The notes beneath the pieces were generated by a model. The model was not told the origin of the DNA, did no database searches, and saw only the letters and a program-made list of their open reading frames with translations. This document shows positions 60,001 through 60,200 of a DNA stretch of 60,200 bases, in pieces; the first letter of the stretch is position 1; each line of letters begins with the position of its first letter. The stretch is from contig DEKX01000013.1 in the NCBI GenBank assembly GCA_002354095.1, positions 19,995-80,194 on the forward strand, given 5' to 3'. Source of the DNA: Prevotella sp. UBA2711 (GTDB lineage Bacteria > Bacteroidota > Bacteroidia > Bacteroidales > Bacteroidaceae). The position numbers and the translations under genes were made by a program.

Positions 60001-60200
60001 TATGAATTATGAATTATGTAATGTCACACAGATTTCACAGATCTCACAGATTTAAAATGATTTCTGAGCGAACTGCTGTCGCAGTTATGTCGTGCTGCAC
60101 GGTCTTCTGCGCTCATGCAAGCATGGCTCCGAATCCCCCGCATCACAACACCACCTTCTACGAAGCTGGTTCGCTCAGCAATCATTTACCACAGATTCTT
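60001..60200. repeat. Repeat cluster at right edge: 9-bp direct repeats and inverted repeats
   Basis: Three CACAGATTT-type 9-bp direct repeats (60027-60053), a 19-bp inverted repeat (60055-60073 and 60169-60187, 18/19 identical; AAATGATT and CTGAGCGAAC) enclosing about 95 bp, and another CACAGATTC at 60190-60198. Short ATGAATT repeats lie at about 60002-60018. No gene is seen between 59990 and 60200. The element may extend past the window. Confidence 0.7.

Noticed and set aside
60055..60187. Insertion sequence ends
   Set aside because: The inverted repeats enclose only about 95 bp and no transposase; a mobile element cannot be called from this.
1..60200. CRISPR arrays and tRNA genes
   Set aside because: No regularly spaced repeat-spacer array and no cloverleaf gene was noticed by eye; a covariance-model tool should confirm.

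Overview
The window is 60.2 kb of chromosome from an anaerobic member of the Bacteroidales, most likely Prevotellaceae. The evidence is the recurrent Bacteroidetes promoter (TTG or TTTG, a 19-20 bp spacer, then TAnnTTTG), weak ribosome binding sites, many 4-bp stop/start overlaps, and lineage-typical families: Bacteroidetes putative porin, DUF4468, DUF4421, DUF4293, smalltalk protein, TPR sensor kinases and an Rnf complex preceded by rseC. Most of the window is ordinary core genome. Accessory material sits at the left edge (AbiE-type toxin-antitoxin), around 37.4-37.95 kb (decayed HU gene and a large nested palindrome) and at the right edge (smalltalk gene with repeats).

Layout: 1-0.9 kb AbiE-like toxin-antitoxin pair; 1.0-1.24 kb gene-free DNA with hairpins; 1.2-5.25 kb (minus) sensor kinase, purine permease and SDR oxidoreductase; 5.4-6.5 kb (plus) RluA pseudouridine synthase and a small membrane protein; 6.45-8.1 kb menA and an HD hydrolase, divergent from one shared promoter; 8.1-11.2 kb (minus) DUF4468, a small membrane protein and a porin with a TTG start; uvrB (minus); bamD-rpoZ-DUF4293 (plus); valS (minus); 18.1-23.95 kb six-gene plus-strand operon including hisB and two oxidoreductases; tkt-rpiB (minus); leuB and a TPR protein (plus); rplU-rpmA (minus).

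From 37.3 down to 29.4 kb a compact minus-strand operon holds a MATE transporter fused to an RsbW/histidine-kinase-like ATPase, then lon, tgt, an LptF/G permease and a DEAD-box helicase. Upstream lie the HU remnant, the palindrome and the RNase P RNA gene. Then follow yihY, recQ (minus), an AraC-type regulator, a DPP III peptidase, an AlkD-like protein, fur-purA-hisS-acetylesterase, rubrerythrin, a beta-helix lipoprotein, cytidine deaminase (minus), and a glucosaminidase with LysM domains. The window ends with rseC-rnfBCDGEA, a UDP-GlcNAc 2-epimerase-like gene carrying a heptanucleotide repeat tract, and the smalltalk/repeat region.

The most unusual items are the MATE-ATPase fusion, the 168-bp nested palindrome at 37762-37929 beside a truncated HU gene, two almost symmetric divergent promoters, short tandem repeats inside genes that could shift reading frame, and an epimerase and a tRNA-guanine transglycosylase with altered active or metal site motifs. 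All names come from reading sequence motifs; no database search was run.
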